Assembly: GCA_913044255.1 (NCBI GenBank) | Contig: CAJWOI010000143.1 | Span: forward strand, 1 to 6,871 | Source of the DNA: an uncultured Alphaproteobacteria bacterium | Lineage (GTDB): Bacteria > Pseudomonadota > Alphaproteobacteria > UBA7887 | Reading direction: 5' to 3' | Length of the DNA stretch: 6,871 nucleotides | Shown: one piece after another, positions 1-6,869 of the stretch | How positions within the stretch are numbered: the first letter of the stretch is position 1 | How the letters are laid out: every line of letters begins with the position of its first letter | Notes under the pieces: model-generated | What the model saw: the letters and a program-made list of their open reading frames with translations, nothing else | Told to the model about the DNA's origin: nothing | Databases searched by the model: none | Translations under genes and position numbers: made by a program

Positions 1-1
1 C

Positions 2-676
2 GTAACAAATAAAGGAACTGTCAAGCTAACACAAGTTACCTTTAACAGTCGCGATGCAATGTGCACCACAAAATATACAAAGGAAACCTATGGCCTTAAC
101 ACCATTTATGATCTGGCAAAACCAGAGGTTGTGCAAGCCACTGATACGGATGGTGATGGTCGTGGCGAACTCTGGATGGGGGCATCGGGTTGGACATCAG
201 CTGCATACATGAAAGTACGAGCTCGCGATTATGGCTTTTCGGATCTATATGAACTACAGGAGTACGAGGAAGCCCTCATAGTTAAACAAATCGACACTGC
301 AGTAAAGCAGAACAAAGCGCTTGCGTTTGCATGTTACGCGCCACATCATGTCTTTGGGCTGCATGAGATTATCGAAGAGCCGGAACACGATCCCGAAAAG
401 TGGAAGCCAGTGCATCCGTCGACGAGTACGGACTGGTATAACGAATCCTATCTTGCGACGTCATTCCCGATATCATCATCGTACATCGCGTACTCAGCGC
501 GCTTGGAGACTGCGACTCCAGAGGTGGTTAAATTCTTACATCGTATAGTCTTCGGTACAGATCTGATCAACGAATGGTCCGCTGCAATAGATATCGACAA
601 ACGCGATGCTGTTGATTATTCAAAAGAGTGGATCGCTGCGAATGAGGCAACCGTAAATACCTGGCTGGGGCGTTGA
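2..676 (+). CDS. proX: Glycine betaine/proline-type ABC transporter substrate-binding protein, 5'-truncated
   Basis: This is the C-terminal part (224 residues visible) of a periplasmic binding protein of the OpuAC/ProX family, which captures glycine betaine, proline betaine or similar quaternary amines and delivers them to an ABC permease. The frame is open from base 2, well upstream of the first ATG at 59, so the gene starts outside the window and that ATG is internal; the signal peptide and first lobe are missing. Visible signs of the family are an acidic DTDGDGRGELW stretch (fragment residues 48-58), a GASGW motif (60-64), the CYAPHHVFGLHE segment (111-122), an aromatic DWYNESY stretch (144-150), and a C-terminal helix ending in WLGR. 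The DxDGDxxxE run resembles a calcium-binding loop, but that is only a resemblance. The gene runs tail to tail with the permease/ATPase genes instead of lying in the same operon, so their partnership is likely but inferred. The family call is firm; the ligand is not determined. Confidence 0.85.
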   Translation, partial: VTNKGTVKLTQVTFNSRDAMCTTKYTKETYGLNTIYDLAKPEVVQATDTDGDGRGELWMGASGWTSAAYMKVRARDYGFSDLYELQEYEEALIVKQIDTAVKQNKALAFACYAPHHVFGLHEIIEEPEHDPEKWKPVHPSTSTDWYNESYLATSFPISSSYIAYSARLETATPEVVKFLHRIVFGTDLINEWSAAIDIDKRDAVDYSKEWIAANEATVNTWLGR

Positions 677-741
677 TCCAATACCTCCACTAATATTCGT
701 ATTTATTTCTAGGTCAATTTAATAATCACTGATTGACCACC

Positions 742-790
742 CCACCTCACGGACGCCAATAGGTTTTTAGCATAGGCGACCGTGAGGTGG
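742..790. terminator. Long hairpin between convergent genes, possible bidirectional terminator
   Basis: The arms CCACCTCACGG (742-752) and CCGTGAGGTGG (780-790) pair perfectly over 11 bp. After an A/A mismatch the stem continues with CGCC (754-757) against GGCG (775-778). The hairpin lies 65 bases past the binding-protein stop and about 170 bases past the permease stop on the other strand, where a shared terminator would be expected. Only three T residues follow on the plus strand and no T run follows on the minus strand, so it is not a textbook intrinsic terminator. A smaller 7-bp hairpin, GGTCAAT/ATTGACC at 712-738, lies just before it. Confidence 0.4.
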
Positions 791-925
791 TTTCAGTGTC
801 TATATATCCTCCCAATTTTGTGCAGCTTGGGTCAAAGTTGATATTAGGCGGCCTTTCCCTTTAGCAGAAGATCTGCAAACGGCATCCGTTGGACTGTCAA
901 TATTCCCCAATCTTATCTTTTGTTC

Positions 926-959
926 AGGCAGAATAATCTCGCTATAACTCCATCTGCCT
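926..959 (-). terminator. Hairpin just after the permease stop codon
   Basis: AGGCAGA (926-932) and TCTGCCT (953-959) form a 7-bp stem with a 20-base loop, beginning three bases after the permease stop on the minus strand. No T run follows it, so it may protect the 3' end of the mRNA or attenuate transcription, or be chance. A further 5-bp hairpin (GCAGA/TCTGC, 864-876) lies downstream. Confidence 0.2.
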
Positions 960-962
960 AAT

Positions 963-2495
963 TTAACTACCAAGCGTAGCCCGTTGCCTGCGGCCTTGAA
1001 CGATGCGATCAAGAATCATGGCGCAAAACAGAATAGCGATTCCCGTTAGAATTCCCTGCCCTTCGTCGGCGTAGGTAAGAGCATGTAACACATCCTCGCC
1101 GAGGCCTTTTGCACCAATTAAGGATGCGATCACGACCATCGATAGACACATGAGTATCGTCTGATTCACCCCAGTCATAATAGACGGCAACGCCAACGGC
1201 AGATCGACACGAAACAACAGAAACCGTCGTGACGCGCCAAATGCAATTGCTGCTTCACGTACTGATTCAGGCACGCCATATAACCCAAGAACCGTAAGCC
1301 GAACCACTGGCGGCATGCCAAACACGATGGTCGCCACGACACCAGGCGCTTTACCGATTCCAAAAAATGCGATGACGGGGATCAGGTATACAAATGACGG
1401 CATAGTTTGCATCAAATCGAGTATCGGCCGTACTACTGCGTACAATCGATTATTTTTCGCACACCAAATTCCAAGCGGTATTCCAAAAACGATACAAATA
1501 AACGCCGCAGTCCCGAGTAAGGAAACCGTTTCCATACTTTTTTCCCAAAACCCAAGCACACCCAGGTACACCAGGCAGGCCGTGGTAAAAATCGCCACTC
1601 TTGGCCCAGCCAGTTGCAGGGCTAACAAAATGATGACAGTCATTACCACTGGCCAGGGCGTATCAACAAGCAGTACATCCATCCCCTCAAGTAAAGATCG
1701 AATAGCCACGGTAATAGAAGAAAAGAAATCTACGCCAACTAGGGTAAACCACTCGAAAAACCGATCTACCGACTGGGAAAGATCCACGCGCCAGGCTCTT
1801 TCCGTCGGCACTTTCACTAGCCATTGCGGCGCTGAATTCGTTGTAAATCGGTAAATCGTCAACACAGATACTGGAAGAATAAGAGCAGATGCGCCAAGGA
1901 TATTCATCTTATTGATACCAGTAGTGAGTGAGCGATCTGCCTGCCATCGGGTAAATCTCTTAAACAATAACCAGTTGCCATACCCCCCTTCCACCAACTT
2001 CACAATTAGCAAAAGCACTATTCCTCCGACAATGTACCAAGGCGCTGTTTCAGCTTGAGCCTGGGCCAACAGCAATGCCTCTTCCGCTGCCCGACTTAAT
2101 GACTGAGCGGACTCCATGATATTGTCTGCATTAGCGGCGCCGTTGTCGGCGGCATTTTCAGCCTCCTGTAAGCGTTTAAGTGCAATGCCCTGAAGGCGTT
2201 GGCCTCGCACAAACTGATCAAAGCCTAAATCAGCCCATAGGCCGCGGGAAATCTGCACGAAGGCCAGTAACTCTAGAAAAAGCAATATCCAAAACAAATT
2301 CCACAATTGACGCGACGCTAACCAGATCGGCCCAAATATTGCCGCGAACCAATTAAAGCTCCAGGAGTATCCTGATTTTTCAACTAATCGATCAAATCGA
2401 TCGATGTAGTAACTAGAATTTGTCCCGACAAAGTCACGAATTTCGTCGTGCTCAAAGTGGGATACCTTCGTATCGGTATTTGTGTTATTACTCAT
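963..2495 (-). CDS. proW: ProW-like betaine ABC transporter permease with DUF2628-like N-terminal extension
   Basis: This 510-residue inner-membrane protein is the transmembrane channel of the betaine importer. The C-terminal half, about residues 280-500, is a typical binding-protein-dependent permease domain close to ProW: MQTMPSFVYLIPV (362-374), FGIGKAPGVV (378-387), the EAA loop beginning REAAIAFGAS (413-422) and reaching DLPLALPS (431-438), which contacts the ATPase, then GVNQTILMCLSMVVIASLIG (442-461) and AKGLGEDVL (462-470). The N-terminal 280 residues are unusual. Residues 29-64 (YY...F, FNWFAAIFGPIW, SRQLW) look like the membrane-associated DUF2628 family. After one hydrophobic segment (66-82) comes an Ala/Glu/Gln-rich, probably helical stretch (98-150), then hydrophobic segments at 152-168 and 196-214. 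The start overlaps the ATPase stop as ATGA and has a strong ribosome binding site, so the two are translationally coupled. Family assignment is firm. What the extension does is unknown; osmosensing or a docking role would be speculation. Confidence 0.9.
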   Translation of the reverse strand: MSNNTNTDTKVSHFEHDEIRDFVGTNSSYYIDRFDRLVEKSGYSWSFNWFAAIFGPIWLASRQLWNLFWILLFLELLAFVQISRGLWADLGFDQFVRGQRLQGIALKRLQEAENAADNGAANADNIMESAQSLSRAAEEALLLAQAQAETAPWYIVGGIVLLLIVKLVEGGYGNWLLFKRFTRWQADRSLTTGINKMNILGASALILPVSVLTIYRFTTNSAPQWLVKVPTERAWRVDLSQSVDRFFEWFTLVGVDFFSSITVAIRSLLEGMDVLLVDTPWPVVMTVIILLALQLAGPRVAIFTTACLVYLGVLGFWEKSMETVSLLGTAAFICIVFGIPLGIWCAKNNRLYAVVRPILDLMQTMPSFVYLIPVIAFFGIGKAPGVVATIVFGMPPVVRLTVLGLYGVPESVREAAIAFGASRRFLLFRVDLPLALPSIMTGVNQTILMCLSMVVIASLIGAKGLGEDVLHALTYADEGQGILTGIAILFCAMILDRIVQGRRQRATLGS

Positions 2496-3541
2496 GCTAA
2501 ATTACCTCCCTGGATACCTCTCAGCAGATGTGGTCTGTCTACTACTCCGACGAACTCATTGTTGTTCCCCACTACCACCATCGGTCCATCCTGTCCCACA
2601 GCAACATCAATAAGCCGATCAAGATGGTCGTCAATAGAAACCTTTGGTGCAGTGGTAAGGTCGAGATGATTATCTAAATGCCAGGAGTCCCAGGATTCCA
2701 TTATAGTTTCGGCGCGAACTAACTTGAGTCGGGATATCCCCGCCACAAAATCGGTCACGTACTCGTCCACTGGATTGGTTACGATTTGCTCCGGTGTGCC
2801 AATCTGAACGAGAACTCCGTCCTTCATGATTGCGATGCGGTGCCCAATGCGGATTGCTTCATCTAGATCATGCGTGATGAAGACTGTTGTTTTCTGCGTC
2901 ACTTCTGCGATTTTAAGAAACTCATCCTGAAGCTGCCGTCGAATTAATGGATCTAAGGCGCTAAACGGTTCATCCATCAATAAGATTTCTGGGTCAGCGG
3001 CCATTGCCCGTGCCAGCCCTACACGTTGTTGCATGCCACCAGACAATTCATGGGCGTAGCGATTTTCCCAACCGGATAGTTCAACCATTTCTAGTACACG
3101 CAATGCAATTCGCCGTCTTTCTCCAATGGTATATTTTTGCACCTCCAACGGTAGCGCAACATTGTCCATAACTGTGCAATGAGGCAATAACGCAATATTT
3201 TGGAAAACCATTCCAGTTTTGGTCGCACGAAGTTTGCGCAATTCACGATCAGTCTTGTGCATTATGTCCTCACCCAGAATCAACACCTGGCCTGCAGTAG
3301 GCTCAAGCAGTCGATTGATGTGGCGAATCAACGTGGATTTACCACTCCCGGATAAACCCATAATGCAGAATATCTCACCCTCCGCTACGGAAAATGATGC
3401 ATTCGCAACACCGACCACGCAGTTAAAACGATTCAGAACTTCTGCCTTGGTAAGATTTTCGTCTCGGATCGCTTGAAATGCTTTCAAAGCTTGATGTCCA
3501 AAAATCTTCCACACCCCACGCAATTCAATTGGTGCCGTCAT
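2492..3541 (-). CDS. proV: ProV-like glycine betaine ABC transporter ATP-binding protein
   Basis: This 349-residue cytoplasmic ATPase drives solute import through the adjacent permease. It has the N-terminal extension typical of ProV/OpuAA (VWKIFG at 10-15, then a helical segment to VVGV at 42-45) before the nucleotide-binding core: Walker A GLSGSGKST (62-70), Q-loop Gln114 in VFQN, signature LSGGMQQR (166-173), Walker B ILLMDEP (186-192), D-loop SALD (194-197) and H-loop His224 in THD. Residues about 270-345 (VSIDDHLDRL, then PMVVVGNNNEFVGVV) look like a CBS-type regulatory tail with room for about one clear repeat; E. coli ProV, of about 400 residues, carries two. CBS domains in this family sense ionic strength or nucleotides. 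The ATG at 3541 was chosen because AGAGGA lies 9 bases upstream and the family similarity begins there. The frame stays open to a TTG at 3646 directly after a TAG, but those 35 residues look unrelated to the family. The stop overlaps the permease ATG (ATGA). Confidence 0.92.
   Translation of the reverse strand: MTAPIELRGVWKIFGHQALKAFQAIRDENLTKAEVLNRFNCVVGVANASFSVAEGEIFCIMGLSGSGKSTLIRHINRLLEPTAGQVLILGEDIMHKTDRELRKLRATKTGMVFQNIALLPHCTVMDNVALPLEVQKYTIGERRRIALRVLEMVELSGWENRYAHELSGGMQQRVGLARAMAADPEILLMDEPFSALDPLIRRQLQDEFLKIAEVTQKTTVFITHDLDEAIRIGHRIAIMKDGVLVQIGTPEQIVTNPVDEYVTDFVAGISRLKLVRAETIMESWDSWHLDNHLDLTTAPKVSIDDHLDRLIDVAVGQDGPMVVVGNNNEFVGVVDRPHLLRGIQGGNLA
2504..2510 (-). promoter_or_regulatory. 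Ribosome binding site of the permease gene
   Basis: GGGAGGT on the minus strand, 8 bases before the ATG at 2495, lies within the end of the ATPase gene. It supports the chosen start, and so places the N-terminal extension inside the real protein. Confidence 0.75.
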
Positions 3542-3550
3542 AAGCCTGCA

Positions 3551-3556
3551 TCCTCT
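3551..3556 (-). promoter_or_regulatory. Ribosome binding site deciding the ATPase start
   Basis: AGAGGA on the minus strand, 9 bases before the ATG at 3541, favours that start over the upstream in-frame TTG at 3646. No convincing -35/-10 pair could be recognised further upstream. Confidence 0.6.
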
Positions 3557-3731
3557 ACTTGGCGTGTCTTGAATATTCGAAAAATTAACATACCCATTAG
3601 CAGTCTTCCGTTTGCTTCGTTGGTTTACCTCTTCCACAAGATTCAACTATTGGAAAGAGTAAACATCCTGTCGACTCCGGGCAACCTCCAACAACAAATC
3701 CCAAATTCGAGAAGATTTCGAGGAACCAACT

Positions 3732-3763
3732 TCCATTTTCGCCTCGAGGCCTACAAAAATGGA
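3732..3763. repeat. Nested inverted repeat, possible operator
   Basis: Outer arms TCCATTTT (3732-3739) and AAAATGGA (3756-3763) enclose a perfect 10-bp palindrome GCCTCGAGGC (3741-3750), and the two dyad centres lie about two bases apart. TCGAG also occurs at 3707-3711 and 3718-3722, 11 bases apart. The site is about 190-220 bases before the ATPase start, so it could bind a regulator of that unit. No function is shown by sequence alone. Confidence 0.35.
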
Positions 3764-4183
3764 TCGTGTGCCCGTATCTTGTCCACACGTCGCTGACTGA
3801 TTGCAACCGGACTAAGTAGAGTATAACCATGGCGATTCAAATGCTTCAGTTACCTGCCGAACATAACTACCGGCGCGCTGTAGTAGGCAATATATTTCAC
3901 GGAAACTTCCCAGTCCAGAACTAAAGCCAGTAACTCCGGATACCGATCAATACCGTGTTATCTAGTCAACCATGACGCCGGAGCAGGCCTCATCGCACCC
4001 TTTTCCACTTTTCTTTTACTAGCCCAGTCAGCCCGGCTGATTCCATTTCTGGAAGTGCTGATAACAAAAGATCCGTATACTCTTGGCATGGGGGCCTAAC
4101 AATATCGTCCTTTGATCCCTGGCCAGTGATTCCTCTCTGCAACGAAACAAGTAGTCCGACCCGCGATTGTTGGGACTGCCACA

Positions 4184-4243
4184 GGGTGATGGGTAATTGA
4201 ATTACGACCGGGGTGAATTCACAGTGCAAGTGGTTGGGTAATT
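4184..4243 (+). repeat. Cluster of GGGTRAT repeats upstream of the oxidoreductase
   Basis: GGGTGAT (4184), GGGTAATT (4191), GGGTGAATT (4211) and GGGTAATT (4236) occur within 60 bases, ending 54 bases before the oxidoreductase ATG. The second overlaps the 13-bp dyad GTAATT-G-AATTAC (4193-4205). The position suits regulator binding near the promoter, but the repeats are short and could be chance. Confidence 0.3.
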
Positions 4244-4297
4244 TGGAAATACCGCAGCGACTAACCGAATAGCAAAAAACCTATTACCGAAATATAG

Positions 4298-6745
4298 ATG
4301 ACGTCTGCCGTACTGCCAAAAAAAGCAAGTGTAGTAATAGTAGGTGGCGGCATTGCGGGCTGTAGTGTTGCTTACCACCTGAGCAAGCTTGGTTATCGCG
4401 ATATATTGTTGTTGGAAAGAAAAAGGCTTGCTTCTGGCACCACCTGGCATGCCGCTGGGCTGCTTGCCCAGCTGCGAAGCAATCGCACACAAACCAAATT
4501 GGCCAAGTACAGTCTGGATCTCTACGAGCAATTGGAAAAAGAGACTGGACAGGCTACCGGCTTTAAAAGAAATGGGACAATTCTTTTAGCGAAATCGAAT
4601 GCCCGATGGATTGAGCTGAAGCGTCGATTTTCAGCATCAAAATTTTTTGGATTGGACTGCGAACTTGTCGATACCGACACGATAAAACACATCTGGGATT
4701 TGCTCGTAACAGATGATTTAAAGGGTGGCCTTTACGTTCCCTCAGATGGGCAGATTGACCCAACAGGCGTTACCCTTGCGCTAGCAAAAGGTGCACGAAA
4801 TTCAGGAGCCCTGATTATTGAAAATATCAGAGTAAATGGCTTTGAATTGAATAACAATCTAATTAGCGCCGTCGAAACCGATAAAGGAACAGTTGCGTGT
4901 GAGATAGTTATCAATTGTGGCGGCATGTGGGCTCGAGAAGTCGGGCGCATGGCGGGAGCAAATATCCCAGTCCAGGCTGTAGAGCATATGTATATTGTGA
5001 CTGAACCAATCACAGGCCTGCACCCTGAGCTTCCCAGTTTACGGGACTATGATGGCCTAACGTACTTCAAAGAAGATGCTGGGAAATTGGTCATGGGCGG
5101 TACTGAGAAAATTGCTCGCCCATGGCCAGTAAAGCGTATACCAAGCAACTTCGAATTCACGTTGTTAGACGAAGACTGGGGCCAGTTTGAGGATTTGGTT
5201 ACCTCAGCAACTAAGCGGATTCCCGCTCTCGAAAATGCTGGAGTACGCCAGTTTATTAATGGCCCAGAGAGTTTTACCCCGGACGGCGAATACTTGCTTG
5301 GAACATCCTTAGAAGTTGAAAATTTTTTCGTGTGTGCCGGATTTAATTCCACCGGCATTTGTGTTAGTGGCGGAGCTGGTATGGCACTTGCACAGTGGAT
5401 TGTCGAGGGCGCACCTACTGTCGATATATCTTCGGTCAATGTTCGCCGATTTCACACATTTCAGTCTACCAACCACTATTTACAATCGAGAGTTCGTGAA
5501 ATAGCAAGTCGTGCGTTTTGCATGCATTGGCCCCACCTGCAACCAGAAACAGCAAGAGGAATCAGGCGATCCGCAATACACCTAGAACTTGTGAAAAGAA
5601 ACGCATGTTTTGGAGAAGCAGCTGGTTGGGAACGACCGAACTGGTTTGCGCCTAAAGGAGTGGAGCCAAGATATCGCTATTCATACGGGCGACAAAACTG
5701 GTTTTATTATTCTGCGGAAGAGCACAAGGCAGTTCGTGAAAGGGTTGGCTTAATTGATATGTCTTCTTTTTCGAAATTTAAAATCGAAGGCAAAAATGCG
5801 ATAAACCTATTACAACTTCTCTGTACAAAAAATATAGATGTTCCGATCAATAGCCTTTTGTACACATTGATGCTTAACCCAAGGGGAGGTATTGAATGTG
5901 ACATAACTATTGCGCGAACCGGTACCCGGGAATTTGTGATTTATTGCGGAGCCGGTGCATTCAACCATGTTTTCTGCTGGATCAGGTCCCATATAAAACC
6001 CAAATGGTCCGTCTCCATAAACGACATCACTTCAAGCGAAGGTGTCATCGCGGTGATGGGACCCAAAAGCCGTAAATTAATTTCGAAGTTAACGCATGCA
6101 AATTTATCAAATGAAGCATTCCCGTTCATGACTTGCCAAAATATCGAAGTTTCACACACAGTCTGTCGTGCTTCGCGGATTTCGTTTGTTGGTGAGTTGG
6201 GCTGGGAGCTTAACATTCCGACGGAGTTTATGGGAATCGTTTATGAACAATTACTCGAAGCCGGAAAGGAGTTCAATATTCAAGATGTTGGGTATCATGC
6301 ATTGGATTCCTTGCGTATGGAACGTGGCTACAGACATTACGGGCATGACATTTCAGCATGGGATACACCACTCGAAGCTGGGCTTAATTTTGCAGTCGAT
6401 TTAAATAAAAATGACGACTATATTGGCCGAACGACTATTCAAAAACAACTAGGTCGCCTAACTAGGCATATGGTAATTTTTTCACTAGAAGACCCAGATT
6501 TACTTTTTTACAGTCAGGAACCTGTATTTCGCGATGGCGAAATGGTGGGCGAAATTACTTCAGCCTCTTATGGCCATACAGTAGGTTGTGCAGTTGGACT
6601 TGGTTATATTCACAATGAAGGTGGAATAACTAATGACTTCATCGAGAATGGAAATTTTGAAATTGAAATAGAAGCCAAACGAGCTAAGTCCAAAGCTTCT
6701 TTGCTTGCCCCCTATGACCCATATAAAAAGCGGGTGAAAATGTAG
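4298..6745 (+). CDS. FAD-dependent oxidoreductase-GcvT fusion (dimethylglycine/sarcosine dehydrogenase family)
   Basis: Enzymes of this family oxidatively demethylate N-methylated glycines such as dimethylglycine or sarcosine at an FAD site and hand the one-carbon unit to tetrahydrofolate. The 815 residues match the full family length without a targeting peptide, so it is probably cytoplasmic. In order: a DAO-type FAD domain with GGGIAG (16-21), Glu40 ending the second strand, and SGTTWHAAGL (46-55), where His51 matches the histidine that carries covalent FAD in mammalian dimethylglycine dehydrogenase; INCGGMWAREVG (205-216); His230 and Tyr256 in positions resembling the substrate-site His/Tyr pair of dimethylglycine oxidase (alignment by eye); NGPESFTPDGEYLLG (321-335). 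A linker follows with GWERPNWFAP (443-452) and GRQNWFYYS (464-472), then the GcvT domain: RVGLIDMSSFSKF (482-494), LNPRGGIECD (526-535), VGELGWEL (631-638), ALDSLRMERGYRHYGHDI (668-685), and a C-terminal GcvT barrel from about 705. A TAG lies directly before the ATG, fixing the earliest start; no Shine-Dalgarno sequence is visible. The nearby transporter suggests a betaine-derived substrate, but this family has many paralogs and the substrate is not certain. Confidence 0.9.
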   Translation: MTSAVLPKKASVVIVGGGIAGCSVAYHLSKLGYRDILLLERKRLASGTTWHAAGLLAQLRSNRTQTKLAKYSLDLYEQLEKETGQATGFKRNGTILLAKSNARWIELKRRFSASKFFGLDCELVDTDTIKHIWDLLVTDDLKGGLYVPSDGQIDPTGVTLALAKGARNSGALIIENIRVNGFELNNNLISAVETDKGTVACEIVINCGGMWAREVGRMAGANIPVQAVEHMYIVTEPITGLHPELPSLRDYDGLTYFKEDAGKLVMGGTEKIARPWPVKRIPSNFEFTLLDEDWGQFEDLVTSATKRIPALENAGVRQFINGPESFTPDGEYLLGTSLEVENFFVCAGFNSTGICVSGGAGMALAQWIVEGAPTVDISSVNVRRFHTFQSTNHYLQSRVREIASRAFCMHWPHLQPETARGIRRSAIHLELVKRNACFGEAAGWERPNWFAPKGVEPRYRYSYGRQNWFYYSAEEHKAVRERVGLIDMSSFSKFKIEGKNAINLLQLLCTKNIDVPINSLLYTLMLNPRGGIECDITIARTGTREFVIYCGAGAFNHVFCWIRSHIKPKWSVSINDITSSEGVIAVMGPKSRKLISKLTHANLSNEAFPFMTCQNIEVSHTVCRASRISFVGELGWELNIPTEFMGIVYEQLLEAGKEFNIQDVGYHALDSLRMERGYRHYGHDISAWDTPLEAGLNFAVDLNKNDDYIGRTTIQKQLGRLTRHMVIFSLEDPDLLFYSQEPVFRDGEMVGEITSASYGHTVGCAVGLGYIHNEGGITNDFIENGNFEIEIEAKRAKSKASLLAPYDPYKKRVKM

Positions 6746-6755
6746 GCTATTCAAA

Positions 6756-6869
6756 TTAACTTCGGGACAACGACGTTCCTACTTCAGTGGGTACACCATA
6801 CCTGGTGCCGGTGAAACCGGCGCTCCAGAACAACACCAATATCACCGGTGTGGTGCTTACACTTTCTCG
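6756..6869 (-). pseudogene. Possible fragment of an EamA/DMT-family transporter, N-terminal region
   Basis: Read on the minus strand from the right edge, 37 codons are open before a TAA at 6758-6756. The segment PVILVLFWSAGFTGTRYGVP resembles the first membrane helix of EamA/DMT-family transporters (pattern LLWSTGFIGAKYGLP). After this the similarity stops and the frame ends, where a full protein would continue for about 250 residues. If real, it is the stump of a truncated gene whose start lies beyond the window. The match rests on about 20 residues and the plus strand is also open here, so it may be chance. Confidence 0.25.
6802..6828. terminator. GC-rich hairpin downstream of the oxidoreductase
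   Basis: CTGG (6802-6805) pairs with CCAG (6825-6828) and GCCGGT (6807-6812) with ACCGGC (6816-6821), around a GAA loop and a small internal loop. It lies 57 bases past the oxidoreductase stop. No T run follows on either strand, so intrinsic termination is doubtful. A second dyad, CACCA/TGGTG (6834-6838 and 6851-6855) with the palindrome CACCGGTG (6843-6850), follows. Confidence 0.3.

Larger units (their letters stand above)
3542..4297. other. 756-bp divergent intergenic region without a convincing gene
   Basis: This stretch separates the minus-strand transporter unit from the plus-strand oxidoreductase and should contain both promoters. Reading frames on both strands are short and their products show no recognisable family, so I call no gene. 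I see no tRNA, glycine riboswitch or other RNA that I can name. It does contain several dyads and short repeats: a nested palindrome at 3732-3763, TCAGCC-C-GGCTGA at 4028-4040, GTAATT-G-AATTAC at 4193-4205, and the GGGTRAT repeats at 4184-4243. No consensus sigma-70 promoter could be supported. The length is generous for a divergent promoter region, so a small RNA or a decayed gene remains possible. Confidence 0.6.

Noticed and set aside
800..1012. Minus-strand frame of 70 codons overlapping the end of the permease gene
   Set aside because: It starts inside the permease gene in another frame and shows no family; most likely a shadow frame.
1315..1854. Plus-strand frame of 179 codons opposite the permease
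   Set aside because: Antisense to the conserved permease core, with a low-complexity Thr/Ser-rich translation typical of a shadow frame.
3542..3646. Extension of the ATPase to the TTG at 3646
   Set aside because: The 35 extra residues do not resemble the family, while the ATG at 3541 has a well-placed ribosome binding site.
3597..3830. Minus-strand frame of 77 codons upstream of the ATPase
   Set aside because: Composition does not look like a protein (scattered Cys and Pro, no domain), and no ribosome binding site was seen.
3829..3924. Plus-strand 31-codon frame beginning ATGGCGATT in the divergent region
   Set aside because: No clear ribosome binding site, no recognisable product and a length easily reached by chance.
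3990..4229. Minus-strand frame of 79 codons in the divergent region
   Set aside because: No recognised family and no other support; kept as non-coding.
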